Source of the DNA: Limiplasma sp036645955
GTDB taxonomy: Bacteria > Bacillota > Clostridia > Christensenellales > Aristaeellaceae
Direction: 5' to 3'
DNA: 64,000 bases
Assembly: GCA_036645955.1 (NCBI GenBank)
Contig: JAVXND010000011.1
Span: 1 to 64,000 of the forward strand
Part shown: positions 22,667 through 31,748 of the stretch, in pieces
Layout of the letters: the number at the start of each line of letters is the position of its first letter
Numbering within the stretch: the stretch's first letter is position 1
The notes under the pieces: model-generated
The model's input: the letters and a program-made list of their open reading frames with translations, nothing else
Databases searched by the model: none
What the model was told of the DNA's origin: nothing
Program-made: the position numbers and the translations under genes

Positions 22667-24600
22667 GCGCTGGCCTGCACATTGGTATTTTGCGGCTGGG
22701 GGCTTACCGTGCGGTTTACATCTTCCGCAGACTTGAAATTAGGCAAAAGCTCATGCAAGCATGCAAGCATATCGCCATTTTGATCAATGCAAGCATGGAG
22801 CTTGTCGAGCATATGCTGAAGCGTATTTAAGTCGATTACTTCGGGACGGGCTACAAAAATCTTTTCTTTTTCGGTCTTGGCAATGCCCTCGCCTGCAAGC
22901 AGAAGTTCCTCATAGAGCTTTTCACCAGGACGCAGGCCTACATAGGAAATGGCAACCTTGCGTCCATCGGGCTGAGCGTAAAGCTGAATCATGCGCTCTG
23001 CAAGCTCGCGAATCAGAACAGGCTGTCCCATATCCAAAACAAATAGCTCCCCGCCCTTGGCAATGGAGGCGGCTTGCAGTACAAGGCTTGCCGCTTCCGG
23101 AATGGTCATAAAATAGCGGATGATATCCGGATGGGTAAGGGTGACGGGTCCCCCAGCTCGAATTTGCTGTTCAAAAAGAGGAACCACACTGCCGTGTGAA
23201 CCGAGCACGTTTCCAAAACGAACCGCCGTAAATTCGGTTTCAGAAGGTTGATTCAGCGCTTCAATGGTCATTTCTGCCAAACGCTTGGTTGCACCCATCA
23301 CGCTGGTTGGATTGACCGCTTTGTCGGTGGAGATCAGCACAAAGCGTTTTACTTTATGCGCAATGGCGGCCTTGGCTGTTAAATAGGTGCCAAAAACGTT
23401 GTTTTTAACCGCCTGTGCGGGACAATCCTCCATCAGCGGCACATGCTTATGGGCGGCCGCATGCAGTACAATATCGGGCTGATAAGCTCTAAATATTTCG
23501 TCCAGCCGATTGGAATCACGGATGGAGCCAACGCAAAGAATCAGCTTTTGATTTAAGTTTCCATGATAGCGCAATTTTAATTCTGAAAACAGGTCGTACA
23601 TATAGTTTTCGCTGATGTCGTAAAGTACAATTCGCGCAGGCTCCAAGGGCAGCAGCTTGCGGCATAACTCACTGCCGATGCTTCCGCCGCCCCCTGTAAT
23701 CAGGACCGTTTTATCGCGAAAGCATGCGGCAACCTGTGTCATATCAAGCTGTTCCTCGGGGCGGCCTAAGAGATCGCCAATGTCTAAATCGCGCACAGCA
23801 CTGGGAACATCTGCTTCATTACAAAGCTCCTGTAAAGGATTGACGCGCTTTACGCGGCAGCCGGTGGCAAGGCATTTTTCGATCAGCGGCTTTAAATCTC
23901 CCGATGGGGTGGCAATGGCAATGATGATATCATCTACATGAAAATCGCTGGCAAGCTTTAAAATGTTGCCAGAGCCGCGAACCACAGGCACGCCGCTCAA
24001 GCGTGAGCCTGTGCGGGTGCGGTCGTCGTCCACCACAAGCACGGGCACACAGCTGCCATAGCTGCCGCGCTGCATTTCGTGTACCACACTTGCACCCGCC
24101 CAGCCTGCGCCGATGATCATTGTGCGGCGAAAGCTGTCGTGTGTGCTTCGCAGCAGAGGAAGCCGTTCTTTTGTAGTGAGCATGCGGTAAAAAAGGCGCG
24201 ATGCCCCCACAAAAGTCAAATCGGTCAACCATAACAACAAATAAACCATCCGATGCAGTCTGAACAGGTTATAGGGGCGCACAAAGGTATTGGCAATTAA
24301 TGAAAAACAGTAGGTGAGCAAAGAGGCGGTAAGCGTTGCAACGGCAAGGCGCAATACATCGCTTGCGGATGCGTATTGCCACATGGTACGGTAAATTCCA
24401 AAAGCCCAAAAGGTAAGCAGGAATATAACCGTAAGCGCAGGCGCTAAACGATAATAATTATGATAAAATTCATAGGTAGCATTGGAAGAATAGCGAAGAA
24501 CCTGAGCAAAAATGATTGCGGCATTTACAAGCACAGCATCTAAAACAAGCCAAAGCACGTTGCGTGTGGTTTTTTGAAGCGCGGGTTTTGGTAAAGTCAC
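22663..24600 (-). CDS. CapD/FlaA1-like nucleotide-sugar dehydratase/epimerase
   Basis: The 645-residue membrane protein has four hydrophobic helices in the first 150 residues, a CoA-binding-like Rossmann domain (about 155-290, MIIGAGWAGASVV), and a short-chain dehydrogenase domain with TGGGGSIGSELCRKL and the downstream STDKAVNPTSVMGATKR catalytic region. This is the layout of polysaccharide-synthesis UDP-GlcNAc 4,6-dehydratases or 5-epimerases. The start chosen is a GTG at 24600, because AGGAGG lies seven bases ahead of it; the frame is open for 18 more codons. It is the first gene of the operon running to asnS. A promoter with an extended -10 lies at 24641. Confidence 0.92.
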   Translation of the reverse strand: MTLPKPALQKTTRNVLWLVLDAVLVNAAIIFAQVLRYSSNATYEFYHNYYRLAPALTVIFLLTFWAFGIYRTMWQYASASDVLRLAVATLTASLLTYCFSLIANTFVRPYNLFRLHRMVYLLLWLTDLTFVGASRLFYRMLTTKERLPLLRSTHDSFRRTMIIGAGWAGASVVHEMQRGSYGSCVPVLVVDDDRTRTGSRLSGVPVVRGSGNILKLASDFHVDDIIIAIATPSGDLKPLIEKCLATGCRVKRVNPLQELCNEADVPSAVRDLDIGDLLGRPEEQLDMTQVAACFRDKTVLITGGGGSIGSELCRKLLPLEPARIVLYDISENYMYDLFSELKLRYHGNLNQKLILCVGSIRDSNRLDEIFRAYQPDIVLHAAAHKHVPLMEDCPAQAVKNNVFGTYLTAKAAIAHKVKRFVLISTDKAVNPTSVMGATKRLAEMTIEALNQPSETEFTAVRFGNVLGSHGSVVPLFEQQIRAGGPVTLTHPDIIRYFMTIPEAASLVLQAASIAKGGELFVLDMGQPVLIRELAERMIQLYAQPDGRKVAISYVGLRPGEKLYEELLLAGEGIAKTEKEKIFVARPEVIDLNTLQHMLDKLHACIDQNGDMLACLHELLPNFKSAEDVNRTVSPQPQNTNVQASA

Positions 24601-24640
24601 ATTGCCGCCTCCTAACAGTTCATTCATGGTATACCTATTC

Positions 24641-24649
24641 ATTATATCA
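24641..24649 (-). promoter_or_regulatory. Extended -10 promoter of the capD-asnS operon
   Basis: TGATATAAT on the minus strand forms a perfect TGnTATAAT element about 35 bases ahead of the GTG at 24600. The -35 region is weak (TATGCA). Confidence 0.55.
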
Positions 24650-24724
24650 CACAAGCGGGTATATGCATAGGGTTAGAAAAAGGGGGGAAAGGGGAGATTG
24701 GTTTTGGAAAAAAGCCGCCAACAC

Positions 24725-24753
24725 TTGCACCCATTTGCAAACAATGATATACT
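24725..24753 (+). promoter_or_regulatory. Promoter of tig-clpP-clpX
   Basis: TTGCAC, a 17-base spacer and TATACT read toward tig, 65 bases upstream of its ATG. No CtsR or CIRCE site is visible next to it. Confidence 0.65.
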
Positions 24754-24817
24754 GTCAAATGGTACACTTTGATAAATTTGGCTAAGGCAACTGCTTGCCT
24801 GCCCAGGAGGAAAATGC

Positions 24818-26143
24818 ATGCAACATACGGTGGAAAAACTGTCTGGAAGCAAAGTGAAAATCTCGTTTAAGGTGCCTGCGGCTCAATTTGACGAGGCAAT
24901 TGATAAGGCCTACCTAAAAACACGCGGTAGCATCAATGTACCTGGTTTTCGAAAAGGCAAAGCCCCTCGTAAGCTCATTGAGCGGATGTATGGCGACATG
25001 GTTTTTTATGATGATGCGCTTGAGCTTCTTTTTCCAGAAGCATACACAACCGCAGTAAAAGAAAATCAGCTCATGCCCGTTGGCAGACCCGAATTGGATG
25101 TTCAGGAAATGGAAAAAGGCAAAGACCTTGTCTTCTCCTGTGATGTTTTTGTGATGCCTGAAGTTACTTTGGGCGAATACAAAAACTTGGAGATTACTCG
25201 TAAAATCAACAAAGTAACCGATGCGCAGGTGAATAGCCGCATTGAGCAGGAACAAAAGCGTGTTGCCCGCAGCGTAGATATTACAGAGCGCCCCTTGCAA
25301 AACGGCGATAAAGCTGGTTTGGATTACAGCGGCAGCGTAGACGGCGAAAAGTTTGATGGCGGCACCGCCGAAAATCAAACCCTGGTCATTGGTTCTAACA
25401 GCTTTATTCCTGGCTTTGAGGAGCAAATGGTGGGTATGACCATTGGGGAAGAGCGTGATTTAAACGTTAAATTCCCAGAGGAATACCACAGCGAAGAATT
25501 AAAGGGCAAGGATGCTGTTTTTCATGTGAAGCTAAACGCAATCACATGCGAAGAGCTGCCAGAGCTTGACGATGACTTTGCCGCCGAAGTCAGCGATTTT
25601 GATACCTTTGCGCAGTACCGTGCAGACATTCAAAGCAAGCTTGAGCAAGCCGCGCAAATGCAAGCCACCGATGCTGCAAAGCAAAGCATGGTGGATCTGG
25701 CTGTTTCAAACGCAACCGTTGAAGTGCCAGACCCGTTGGTGGAAGATAAACTGGATGAAATGCTGGAGCAAATGGGATGGCGTATGCAGCAGCAGGGCTT
25801 TAGCCTTGAGCAGTATTGCAAAATCACGGGACAAACCGAAGAGCAAATGCGTGAAATGTACCGTGCAGAAGCGCTTGCCAGCGTAAAATCCGAGCTTGTG
25901 ATTGATGAAATTGTCAAGGCTGAAAATGTGCAAGCGGATGATGCTGATGTGGATAAACTGCTAAGCGAATATGCGTCCAGTATGAACCAAACGCTTGATC
26001 AAATGAAGGCAAACTTTAATGACGGGCAAATGGAATATTTCAAGCATCGCGCCAGCATCAGCAAGCTGTTTGATCAGCTGTGGGCTTGTGCAAAAGTAAA
26101 CGATGAGGAAGCTGCAGAAGCTACCGCTGAAGCGCAAGCTTAA
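24818..26143 (+). CDS. tig: Trigger factor
   Basis: The 441-residue ribosome-bound chaperone has all three expected parts. The N-terminal ribosome-binding domain contains the signature GFRKGKAPRK near residues 46-55. The FKBP-type peptidyl-prolyl isomerase domain (about 150-245) is present with GDKAGLDYSGSVDG and FEEQMVGMTIGEERDL. The helical C-terminal arms follow to the end. AGGAGG precedes the ATG; a nearby out-of-frame ATG can be ignored. The order tig-clpP-clpX is standard in Firmicutes and places folding and proteolysis under shared control. Confidence 0.96.
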   Translation: MQHTVEKLSGSKVKISFKVPAAQFDEAIDKAYLKTRGSINVPGFRKGKAPRKLIERMYGDMVFYDDALELLFPEAYTTAVKENQLMPVGRPELDVQEMEKGKDLVFSCDVFVMPEVTLGEYKNLEITRKINKVTDAQVNSRIEQEQKRVARSVDITERPLQNGDKAGLDYSGSVDGEKFDGGTAENQTLVIGSNSFIPGFEEQMVGMTIGEERDLNVKFPEEYHSEELKGKDAVFHVKLNAITCEELPELDDDFAAEVSDFDTFAQYRADIQSKLEQAAQMQATDAAKQSMVDLAVSNATVEVPDPLVEDKLDEMLEQMGWRMQQQGFSLEQYCKITGQTEEQMREMYRAEALASVKSELVIDEIVKAENVQADDADVDKLLSEYASSMNQTLDQMKANFNDGQMEYFKHRASISKLFDQLWACAKVNDEEAAEATAEAQA

Positions 26144-26241
26144 AAACCTGCATAATGCGCGTACCGCATGCATATGCTAAAAGGGTTAGCCTGCGGCTCG
26201 CGTGTTTTTTCAAAACAAAAGCACAGCAAGGAGTGAACGAT

Positions 26242-26832
26242 ATGAGCTTGATCCCAATGGTGATTGAACAAACCAACCGTGGTGAGCGTTCATTTGATAT
26301 CTATTCCCGGCTTTTGAAAGACCGTATCGTCTTCCTAGGCGGAGAGATTGATGATGATGTAGCCAACGTTGTGGTTGCACAGCTTCTTTTTCTGGAAATG
26401 GATAACCCCGATTCTGATATTTCACTCTACATCAACAGCCCTGGCGGAAGTGTTACAGCTGGTATGGCCATATTCGATACCATGAACTACATTAAATGTG
26501 ATGTTCGCACGGTTTGCATTGGTATGGCCGCTAGTATGGGCGCTTTTTTGCTGATGGCTGGCCAAAAAGGCAAACGCTTAGCACTGCCCAACAGTGAAAT
26601 TATGATTCATCAACCCCTAGGCGGTGCGAGCGGTCAGGCTACCGATGTAGCCATTCGCGCTGAATGGTTGATTAAAACCAAGGATAAAATGACTCGACTA
26701 ATGTCTGAAATGACGGGTCAATCAATAGAGCGCTTGAAAAACGACGTGGAACGAGACTTTTTTATGAGCGCCGACGAAGGCCTGGACTATGGCATTATCG
26801 ACGAAATTTATCGCCCGAGAACCGCTAAATAA
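26242..26832 (+). CDS. clpP: ATP-dependent Clp protease proteolytic subunit
   Basis: The 196-residue serine peptidase has its catalytic triad at Ser98 (GMAASMGAFLL), His123 (MIHQPLGG) and Asp172 (VERDFFM). It forms the double-heptamer chamber that degrades unfolded proteins delivered by ClpX or ClpC. The ATG at 26242 is preceded by AAGGAG at seven bases; the frame is open for 29 more codons upstream but they lack a binding site and do not resemble ClpP. It lies between tig and clpX, 16 bases ahead of clpX. Length is normal for the family. Confidence 0.97.
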   Translation: MSLIPMVIEQTNRGERSFDIYSRLLKDRIVFLGGEIDDDVANVVVAQLLFLEMDNPDSDISLYINSPGGSVTAGMAIFDTMNYIKCDVRTVCIGMAASMGAFLLMAGQKGKRLALPNSEIMIHQPLGGASGQATDVAIRAEWLIKTKDKMTRLMSEMTGQSIERLKNDVERDFFMSADEGLDYGIIDEIYRPRTAK

Positions 26833-26848
26833 TCAGTGAGGTGCCAAA

Positions 26849-28183
26849 ATGTCGGGAGACGATTTCAATCCCCGTATTCCCAAGCTAAAGCGTTGCAGCT
26901 TTTGCGGTAAAACAAGCGAGCAGGTTCGCCGCATGGTGGCCGGACCCAATGTGCAGATTTGCAGTGAGTGCATTGTGCTCTGCCAAGAGATTATTGTTGA
27001 TGATTTCAAACCAGATGAAATTATTGGCACGGTTGAAATTCCGCGCCCCAAAGAGATCAAGGACGTGCTGGATCAATATGTCATTGGTCAGGAGGACGCA
27101 AAGAGAGCGCTTGCTGTAGCGGTTTATAACCATTATAAGCGCATCGATGCACCGCCCTCAGATGATGAGGTGGAGCTTCAAAAGAGCAACATCCTCATGG
27201 TAGGGCCGACGGGCTGCGGCAAAACCTTCTTGGCTCAAACGCTAGCCAAAATTTTGCGCGTGCCGTTTGCCATTGCGGATGCTACCAGCTTAACAGAAGC
27301 GGGTTATGTTGGGGAGGATGTTGAAAATATCCTCCTGCGCTTAATTCAAAATGCAGACTATGACATACCGCTTGCACAGCGCGGCATAATTTATATTGAT
27401 GAAATTGATAAAATTGCCCGCAAAAGCGAAAACCCCTCCATTACCCGTGATGTGAGCGGCGAGGGTGTGCAGCAAACCCTGCTTAAAATCTTGGAAGGCA
27501 CCATTGCCAGCGTACCTCCGCAAGGCGGGCGAAAGCATCCTCATCAAGACTTTATCCAGATTGATACAACCAACATTCTGTTTATTTGCGGCGGTGCCTT
27601 TGATGGGCTTTCGCCGATCATTGAGAGCAGAATCGGCAAAAAAAGCCTTGGCTTTGGCAGTGAGCTAAAGAGCAAGCAGGAGGAAAATCTAAACGAAATC
27701 CTTCATCAGCTTCGCCCTGAGGATTTGATCAAGTTTGGTTTAATTCCCGAGTTTGTCGGCCGTTTGCCCATTGTGGTTACGCTGGATCTGCTTGACGAAG
27801 AACAGCTTGTGCGCATACTCACAGAGCCTAAGAACGCATTGGTGCGGCAGTACATCTATCTGATGGATTTGGATGGTGTGGAGCTTCTCTTTGAGCCTGC
27901 GGCGCTGAAGCTCATAGCAAAGCAAGCCATTGACCGCAAGAGCGGTGCGCGTGGGTTGCGAGCCATTATCGAAAAGCTTTTAATGGAATCCATGTTTGAA
28001 ATTCCCTCACGCAACGATGTAAAGCAATGCATCATCAGTGAAAAATGCGTTCAGGGAAAAGAAAAGCCCAAGCTCGTTAAAGCAGATGGCGCACAATTAC
28101 GCAGGCAACGCAACCTTGCAAATGCTGAAAAAAAAGCAAAAAACAATGATTCCGGCAACACAAACGAATCAAGCGTATCTTAA
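26849..28183 (+). CDS. clpX: ATP-dependent Clp protease ATP-binding subunit
   Basis: The 444-residue AAA+ unfoldase starts with a zinc-binding domain (CSFCGK near residue 17 and CSECIVLC near 42) and then the AAA+ core with Walker A GPTGCGKT, the pore-1 loop GYVGEDVEN, Walker B IYIDEIDKI and the RKSGARGLRAI sensor 2 region. The IGF-type loop that docks on ClpP reads LGFGS here near the middle of the protein. The hydrophilic C-terminal tail (about 40 residues after the core) is a little longer than usual. The gene follows clpP directly and is ended by the terminator at 28199. Confidence 0.97.
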   Translation: MSGDDFNPRIPKLKRCSFCGKTSEQVRRMVAGPNVQICSECIVLCQEIIVDDFKPDEIIGTVEIPRPKEIKDVLDQYVIGQEDAKRALAVAVYNHYKRIDAPPSDDEVELQKSNILMVGPTGCGKTFLAQTLAKILRVPFAIADATSLTEAGYVGEDVENILLRLIQNADYDIPLAQRGIIYIDEIDKIARKSENPSITRDVSGEGVQQTLLKILEGTIASVPPQGGRKHPHQDFIQIDTTNILFICGGAFDGLSPIIESRIGKKSLGFGSELKSKQEENLNEILHQLRPEDLIKFGLIPEFVGRLPIVVTLDLLDEEQLVRILTEPKNALVRQYIYLMDLDGVELLFEPAALKLIAKQAIDRKSGARGLRAIIEKLLMESMFEIPSRNDVKQCIISEKCVQGKEKPKLVKADGAQLRRQRNLANAEKKAKNNDSGNTNESSVS

Positions 28184-28198
28184 AGAAGAAAACGCATT

Positions 28199-28246
28199 AC
28201 GGTCTTCTTGATAAGGATGAATTCCTATCAAGAAGACCGTTTGTTT
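28199..28246 (+). terminator. Terminator after clpX
   Basis: A 15-bp stem (ACGGTCTTCTTGATA and its complement) with a 12-base loop is followed by TTGTTT. Confidence 0.85.
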
Positions 28247-28301
28247 ATGCTGAGCTTAAAAAGGCGGCTGGGTTTTGATATGCCAGCACCGCCTTAACAC
28301 T

Positions 28302-29483
28302 TTACTTCACCTTGAGCGCCGTTGCCATGTCAGGCATTCCCTTATCATCCATAGGTGCAAGCCACATTTCATCAGGGTAGCTTTCCATGTACGGGAAGGT
28401 GTACCATGCCTGATTTTTACTGGCACCTTGATAACCATAGAAGCCATCCATGGAATCAAAGACGGGCTTTCCCTCGTGATCTACCAGCTGCAGAATGGAA
28501 ACCCATGGCTCGATGATGTCTAGGCCGCTGTATTTCCACAGCATGCGCCCTTGTTCATCCACATAGCCCTCGCCGTGCTTGGCAATATACGCGTCCATTG
28601 CATCCTGCTTTGCTTGCGCATCAACCGTTACATACATTTGAATGGGTGAATAGACGGCTTCGCTGACCTTTGCGGTCATATTGTGCAAATCCACCGCCAC
28701 ATTGGGAGCGGTTGAAGCAACATCAGAACGAATAGAGCAGTCCAAATGGAAAGTAATCAGTCCGTCGTTTGGTTTTTCCAGCTGGCCGGTTTCTGCGCTT
28801 TGTGCAAGGCTTTCAAAGGGCTGGTTTTCTCCGATGGGCATGGCGATTTCAACGTCCGTACCGTTTATGTACAGCTTTTCCTGATCCAGCCGGTACATCA
28901 TGTAAAACAGCAGCTCGCCGGGTTCTTCACCGGCAATGGTATCGCCGCCAGACATGGCGGGCATGCTCACGGCTTTTCCATCAATCCAAAGATTGTCCCG
29001 CCACCAACCGATGTTGTCCTCTGCCATCGCTGTTTCCATGGCTATCATGCCTTCATCGCTTGGGCGGCGAATGCCCGCTTCATCCACTTCGCCCAGCAGC
29101 TCGGTGGCATTTCGGTCACGAATGCTGTAGACGATGTACAGACTCATGCCGTCATAGGCGGCTTCCTTCACCTCAATGTCACAATGGGAGAAGCTCTGCT
29201 TTACAAGATTGTACTTCGTTATACCAGCCGCGTTCTTCGGCGTAGCGCCCATGGTGATATCAAACACATTATGGGTAAGCAGTGTCGCAGCCACCGCAAT
29301 GGCGGCAAGCAGAAGCACAATCAGCGCCACCGTACCAAAGGAAAGTCTGCGGGCGTAGCGCCTCGGCGGTGTGGCTTGCGCCTCCTGCTTATGAATTTGA
29401 GCAAAAGCGCGGCGCATCGCCAATTCAAAGCCCTGCGGTACGTTGGTAAAGCTGCCGTTCAGGGTATCATGCGTTAATTTCAT
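28302..29483 (-). CDS. DUF4179-type membrane protein, probable anti-sigma factor
   Basis: The 393-residue protein has a short cytosolic N-terminus, one membrane helix at about 49-70, and a large extracytoplasmic region. The position just after the helix (TLLTHNVFDITMGATPKNAAGI) and the strand-rich body match DUF4179-like proteins of clostridia, which are usually encoded with ECF sigma factors. Its start overlaps the stop of the sigma gene (ATGA), with GAGGAG upstream, so the two are coupled. It most likely holds the sigma factor inactive and senses an envelope condition. The nature of the signal is unknown. Confidence 0.75.
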   Translation of the reverse strand: MKLTHDTLNGSFTNVPQGFELAMRRAFAQIHKQEAQATPPRRYARRLSFGTVALIVLLLAAIAVAATLLTHNVFDITMGATPKNAAGITKYNLVKQSFSHCDIEVKEAAYDGMSLYIVYSIRDRNATELLGEVDEAGIRRPSDEGMIAMETAMAEDNIGWWRDNLWIDGKAVSMPAMSGGDTIAGEEPGELLFYMMYRLDQEKLYINGTDVEIAMPIGENQPFESLAQSAETGQLEKPNDGLITFHLDCSIRSDVASTAPNVAVDLHNMTAKVSEAVYSPIQMYVTVDAQAKQDAMDAYIAKHGEGYVDEQGRMLWKYSGLDIIEPWVSILQLVDHEGKPVFDSMDGFYGYQGASKNQAWYTFPYMESYPDEMWLAPMDDKGMPDMATALKVK

Positions 29484-29959
29484 ACATCTATCTCCTCTCC
29501 AAGGTCGCTTCGCAAAGCTTCTCTGGCACGGAACAAGCGGTTTTGAATCGTGCCTGTGGGACGGTGGGTGAATGCCGCAATTTCCTTGATGGAAAAGCCC
29601 TCCAAATAGTAAAGCACAATCGGCAATCGTAAGTCCTGCGGCAGTCTTCCGATGGCATCGTGTAAGGCGCGATTGTCCATGCCATCATCAAAAGGGCTGG
29701 GCATTTCCTCGCTAAGCTCAGTCGTTTTTGTGCGGCACTTTTTGCGGAGCATGTTGTGGCAGGTATTGGTCAATATGCGTGTGAGCCAAAAGCGGAACAC
29801 TTCCTCGTTGCGCAGGGTGTCCCGTTTCTGCCATGCTTTCAGCAGCGCTTCCTGTACCGCATCCTCACATTCCCGATTGTCCCGAAGTATTGTATAGGCT
29901 ACATGGTACAGCAACGCTTGATATCCATAGGCGGTTTCACAAAATTGTTGTTCAGTCAA
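29480..29959 (-). CDS. ECF-type RNA polymerase sigma factor
   Basis: About 159 residues long, with sigma region 2 (CEDAVQEALLKAWQKRDTLRNEEVFRFWLTRILTNTCHNMLRK) and region 4 (LPQDLRLPIVLYYLEGFSIKEIAAFTHRPTGTIQNRLFRAREALRS), the compact ECF layout. The start is uncertain. A TTG at 29959 has AGAGAGAAG seven bases upstream; another TTG at 29995 has no binding site. It is followed by the coupled DUF4179 gene. This is the second ECF module in the window and its sequence is clearly different from that at 17312. Confidence 0.88.
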   Translation of the reverse strand: MTEQQFCETAYGYQALLYHVAYTILRDNRECEDAVQEALLKAWQKRDTLRNEEVFRFWLTRILTNTCHNMLRKKCRTKTTELSEEMPSPFDDGMDNRALHDAIGRLPQDLRLPIVLYYLEGFSIKEIAAFTHRPTGTIQNRLFRAREALRSDLGEEIDV

Positions 29960-30035
29960 GGCTGTACTTCTCTCTTTCTGCGACCATGGCCGCAATGTAA
30001 CGCGCTCATAGGATAAGACAACCTAAGGAGAAGAA

Positions 30036-30242
30036 ATGTTTACTTTCATTAGAAAATTGTTGATGGAAGCGCCGATGTCACAGCTGCGTGGTACCATAAA
30101 GACTTTTCAACCCAACAGTAATACACCAACCTTTAGCTTTCTGATATACGATCCCACAGAAAAAGGAGATTGGTATGTTGATGTTTTAAAACAACAAGAA
30201 AGCAGTGCTGCTGCTTTTGTTATCTACAGTAGTTCTGTTTGA
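30036..30242 (+). CDS. Small hypothetical protein, 68 aa
   Basis: I do not recognise this protein. The evidence for translation is a strong TAAGGAG site five bases before the ATG and a frame of 68 codons. The product starts MFTFIRKLLMEAPMSQLRG and has no membrane helix or known motif. Inside it, AAAGGAG near 30165 precedes ATG-TTG-ATG-TTT-TAA in another frame, and that frame continues beyond the stop as a hydrophobic stretch (VLLLLLSTVVLFDRK). The region may therefore hold the remains of a small membrane protein. It stands alone between the divergent sigma gene and the convergent EAL gene. Confidence 0.35.
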   Translation: MFTFIRKLLMEAPMSQLRGTIKTFQPNSNTPTFSFLIYDPTEKGDWYVDVLKQQESSAAAFVIYSSSV

Positions 30243-30272
30243 TCGTAAGCTCTATCACCATTGCGAAAAGCA

Positions 30273-31616
30273 TTAAATAAATTTTTCCAGTGAGATACGT
30301 TCCTTGTTTTGCAAAAAGCGTTGCTCAAATTGGTCCACGGGCATGGGTCTAAAAAATACAAAGCCCTGTATGGCGTCGCATTCCGCTTCACGCAAAAAAC
30401 GCACGTAGCTTTGTGCTTCCACGCCTTCTGCTACTGTGCGCAGACCCAGCTCATGCGCCACCTTGATGATGTGGTGAATGACTGTTTTTTCGCGCAGGTT
30501 ATTTTCGTTTTGAAAAAGGGAACGATCCAGCTTGAGCGTTGTAAGATCGGCGTTTGACAAGGCGCTATAGGACGAAAAGCCACTGCCGAAGTCATCCAAA
30601 GAGCAGTTAAAGCCGCATTTTCGGATGCCCTCCACAACGGTGTGAAGCCGATTCAAATCGCTGAATACAATGCTTTCAAGCAATTCAAATTCAAGGTCGC
30701 TTGGCAGCAGCTGATATTTATGAAATACATTTAGGTAATCCGATAAGAAGTTGACAGAGTTAAAGTAATATTTTGAAAGGTTTACGCTGATTGGGATGGT
30801 GCGGCCATAGCATTTCCGCCATTTTTCAATCAAGGCGCACATCTGCTCAAACATATACAAATCGAGCTTTTGAATCAGCCCGTTCATTTCGAGTGTGGGG
30901 ATAAAATCGTTGGGCGGGATCATGCCGCGCACGGGATCGATCCAGCGTACAAGCGCCTCTGCGCCGATGATTTCACCCGTTTTGAGATCCACCTTTGGCT
31001 GTAAATACGGGCAAATGCAGCCGCTTTCGATGGCGGGAATAATGCGCTTGCGCACGTCAATCAGCTCAATGGTGGGGTCACGGAAGGTAACCCCGTAAAT
31101 TTCCAAATGCGTGTTCCAGTAGGAGCTTTCTAAGCTTTCGGCGCGGCAAAGGTCTGCATTGTAGCGGGCTGTGTCAAAATCAACGGAAGCGTCAGGCAGG
31201 TTGTAAATGCCCATTCCCACAAAAACATTGCCATGAAAACGCTCATCCTGCATATCGCGAATGGCGCGTGAAAGCAAGGTTGTGCGTACAATGATCGCTT
31301 CATCCTTGGGGGCAAATGGGGTAGCTACCGGAGAGTAATCGCTATAATCAATGGCTTGCGGCAACGCTGTATGATGAATGAGCAGGTTATAGTATCCGCC
31401 ATAGATTTGTGCGGCATATTCATTGGGCTCCAGCCAATCCGTGATGATCTGATAAACCTTATGAATCAGCTCGTTTCCCACTTCATGCCCAAATACGCGG
31501 TTTACATTGCGTAAACGTTTGATTTTCAGACTGATGAGCAAATAATCCACACGTTTGTCAGGGCTGATATCGCGAAAGCACTCTCGCAACCATTGCTCGT
31601 TTTTTAAATCTGTCAT
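30273..31616 (-). CDS. EAL-domain c-di-GMP phosphodiesterase with degenerate GGDEF domain
   Basis: The protein of about 447 residues has an N-terminal GGDEF-like domain in which the signature is replaced by IYGGYYNLLI, so cyclase activity is not expected. A full EAL domain follows (about 190-435) with GAEALVRW, NLSKYYF, DDFGSGFSSYSAL, LKLDRSLF and AEGVEAQ, all residues expected of an active phosphodiesterase. There is no membrane segment, so it acts in the cytosol. The start is uncertain: ATG 31616 has GAGGTG about ten bases upstream, while ATG 31634 has no site. It may degrade the c-di-GMP made by the protein at 11483 among others. Confidence 0.9.
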   Translation of the reverse strand: MTDLKNEQWLRECFRDISPDKRVDYLLISLKIKRLRNVNRVFGHEVGNELIHKVYQIITDWLEPNEYAAQIYGGYYNLLIHHTALPQAIDYSDYSPVATPFAPKDEAIIVRTTLLSRAIRDMQDERFHGNVFVGMGIYNLPDASVDFDTARYNADLCRAESLESSYWNTHLEIYGVTFRDPTIELIDVRKRIIPAIESGCICPYLQPKVDLKTGEIIGAEALVRWIDPVRGMIPPNDFIPTLEMNGLIQKLDLYMFEQMCALIEKWRKCYGRTIPISVNLSKYYFNSVNFLSDYLNVFHKYQLLPSDLEFELLESIVFSDLNRLHTVVEGIRKCGFNCSLDDFGSGFSSYSALSNADLTTLKLDRSLFQNENNLREKTVIHHIIKVAHELGLRTVAEGVEAQSYVRFLREAECDAIQGFVFFRPMPVDQFEQRFLQNKERISLEKFI

Positions 31617-31691
31617 CTGTCGTATGCACCTCATGTTACAAGATCCAATCTATCATAACCTAAATAGAGGAACATTTCAATCTTTTGCGAC

Positions 31692-31723
31692 AAAAAGAGC
31701 ACGTCTTTGTGAAAACGTGCTCT
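31692..31723 (-). terminator. Terminator of the NRDD-like gene
   Basis: AGAGCACGT pairs with ACGTGCTCT around a 10-base loop, followed on the minus strand by TTTTG. It lies 25 bases beyond the stop codon at 31749. Confidence 0.85.
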
Positions 31724-31748
31724 GATTTGTTTGCGCATGGCAAAAGGT

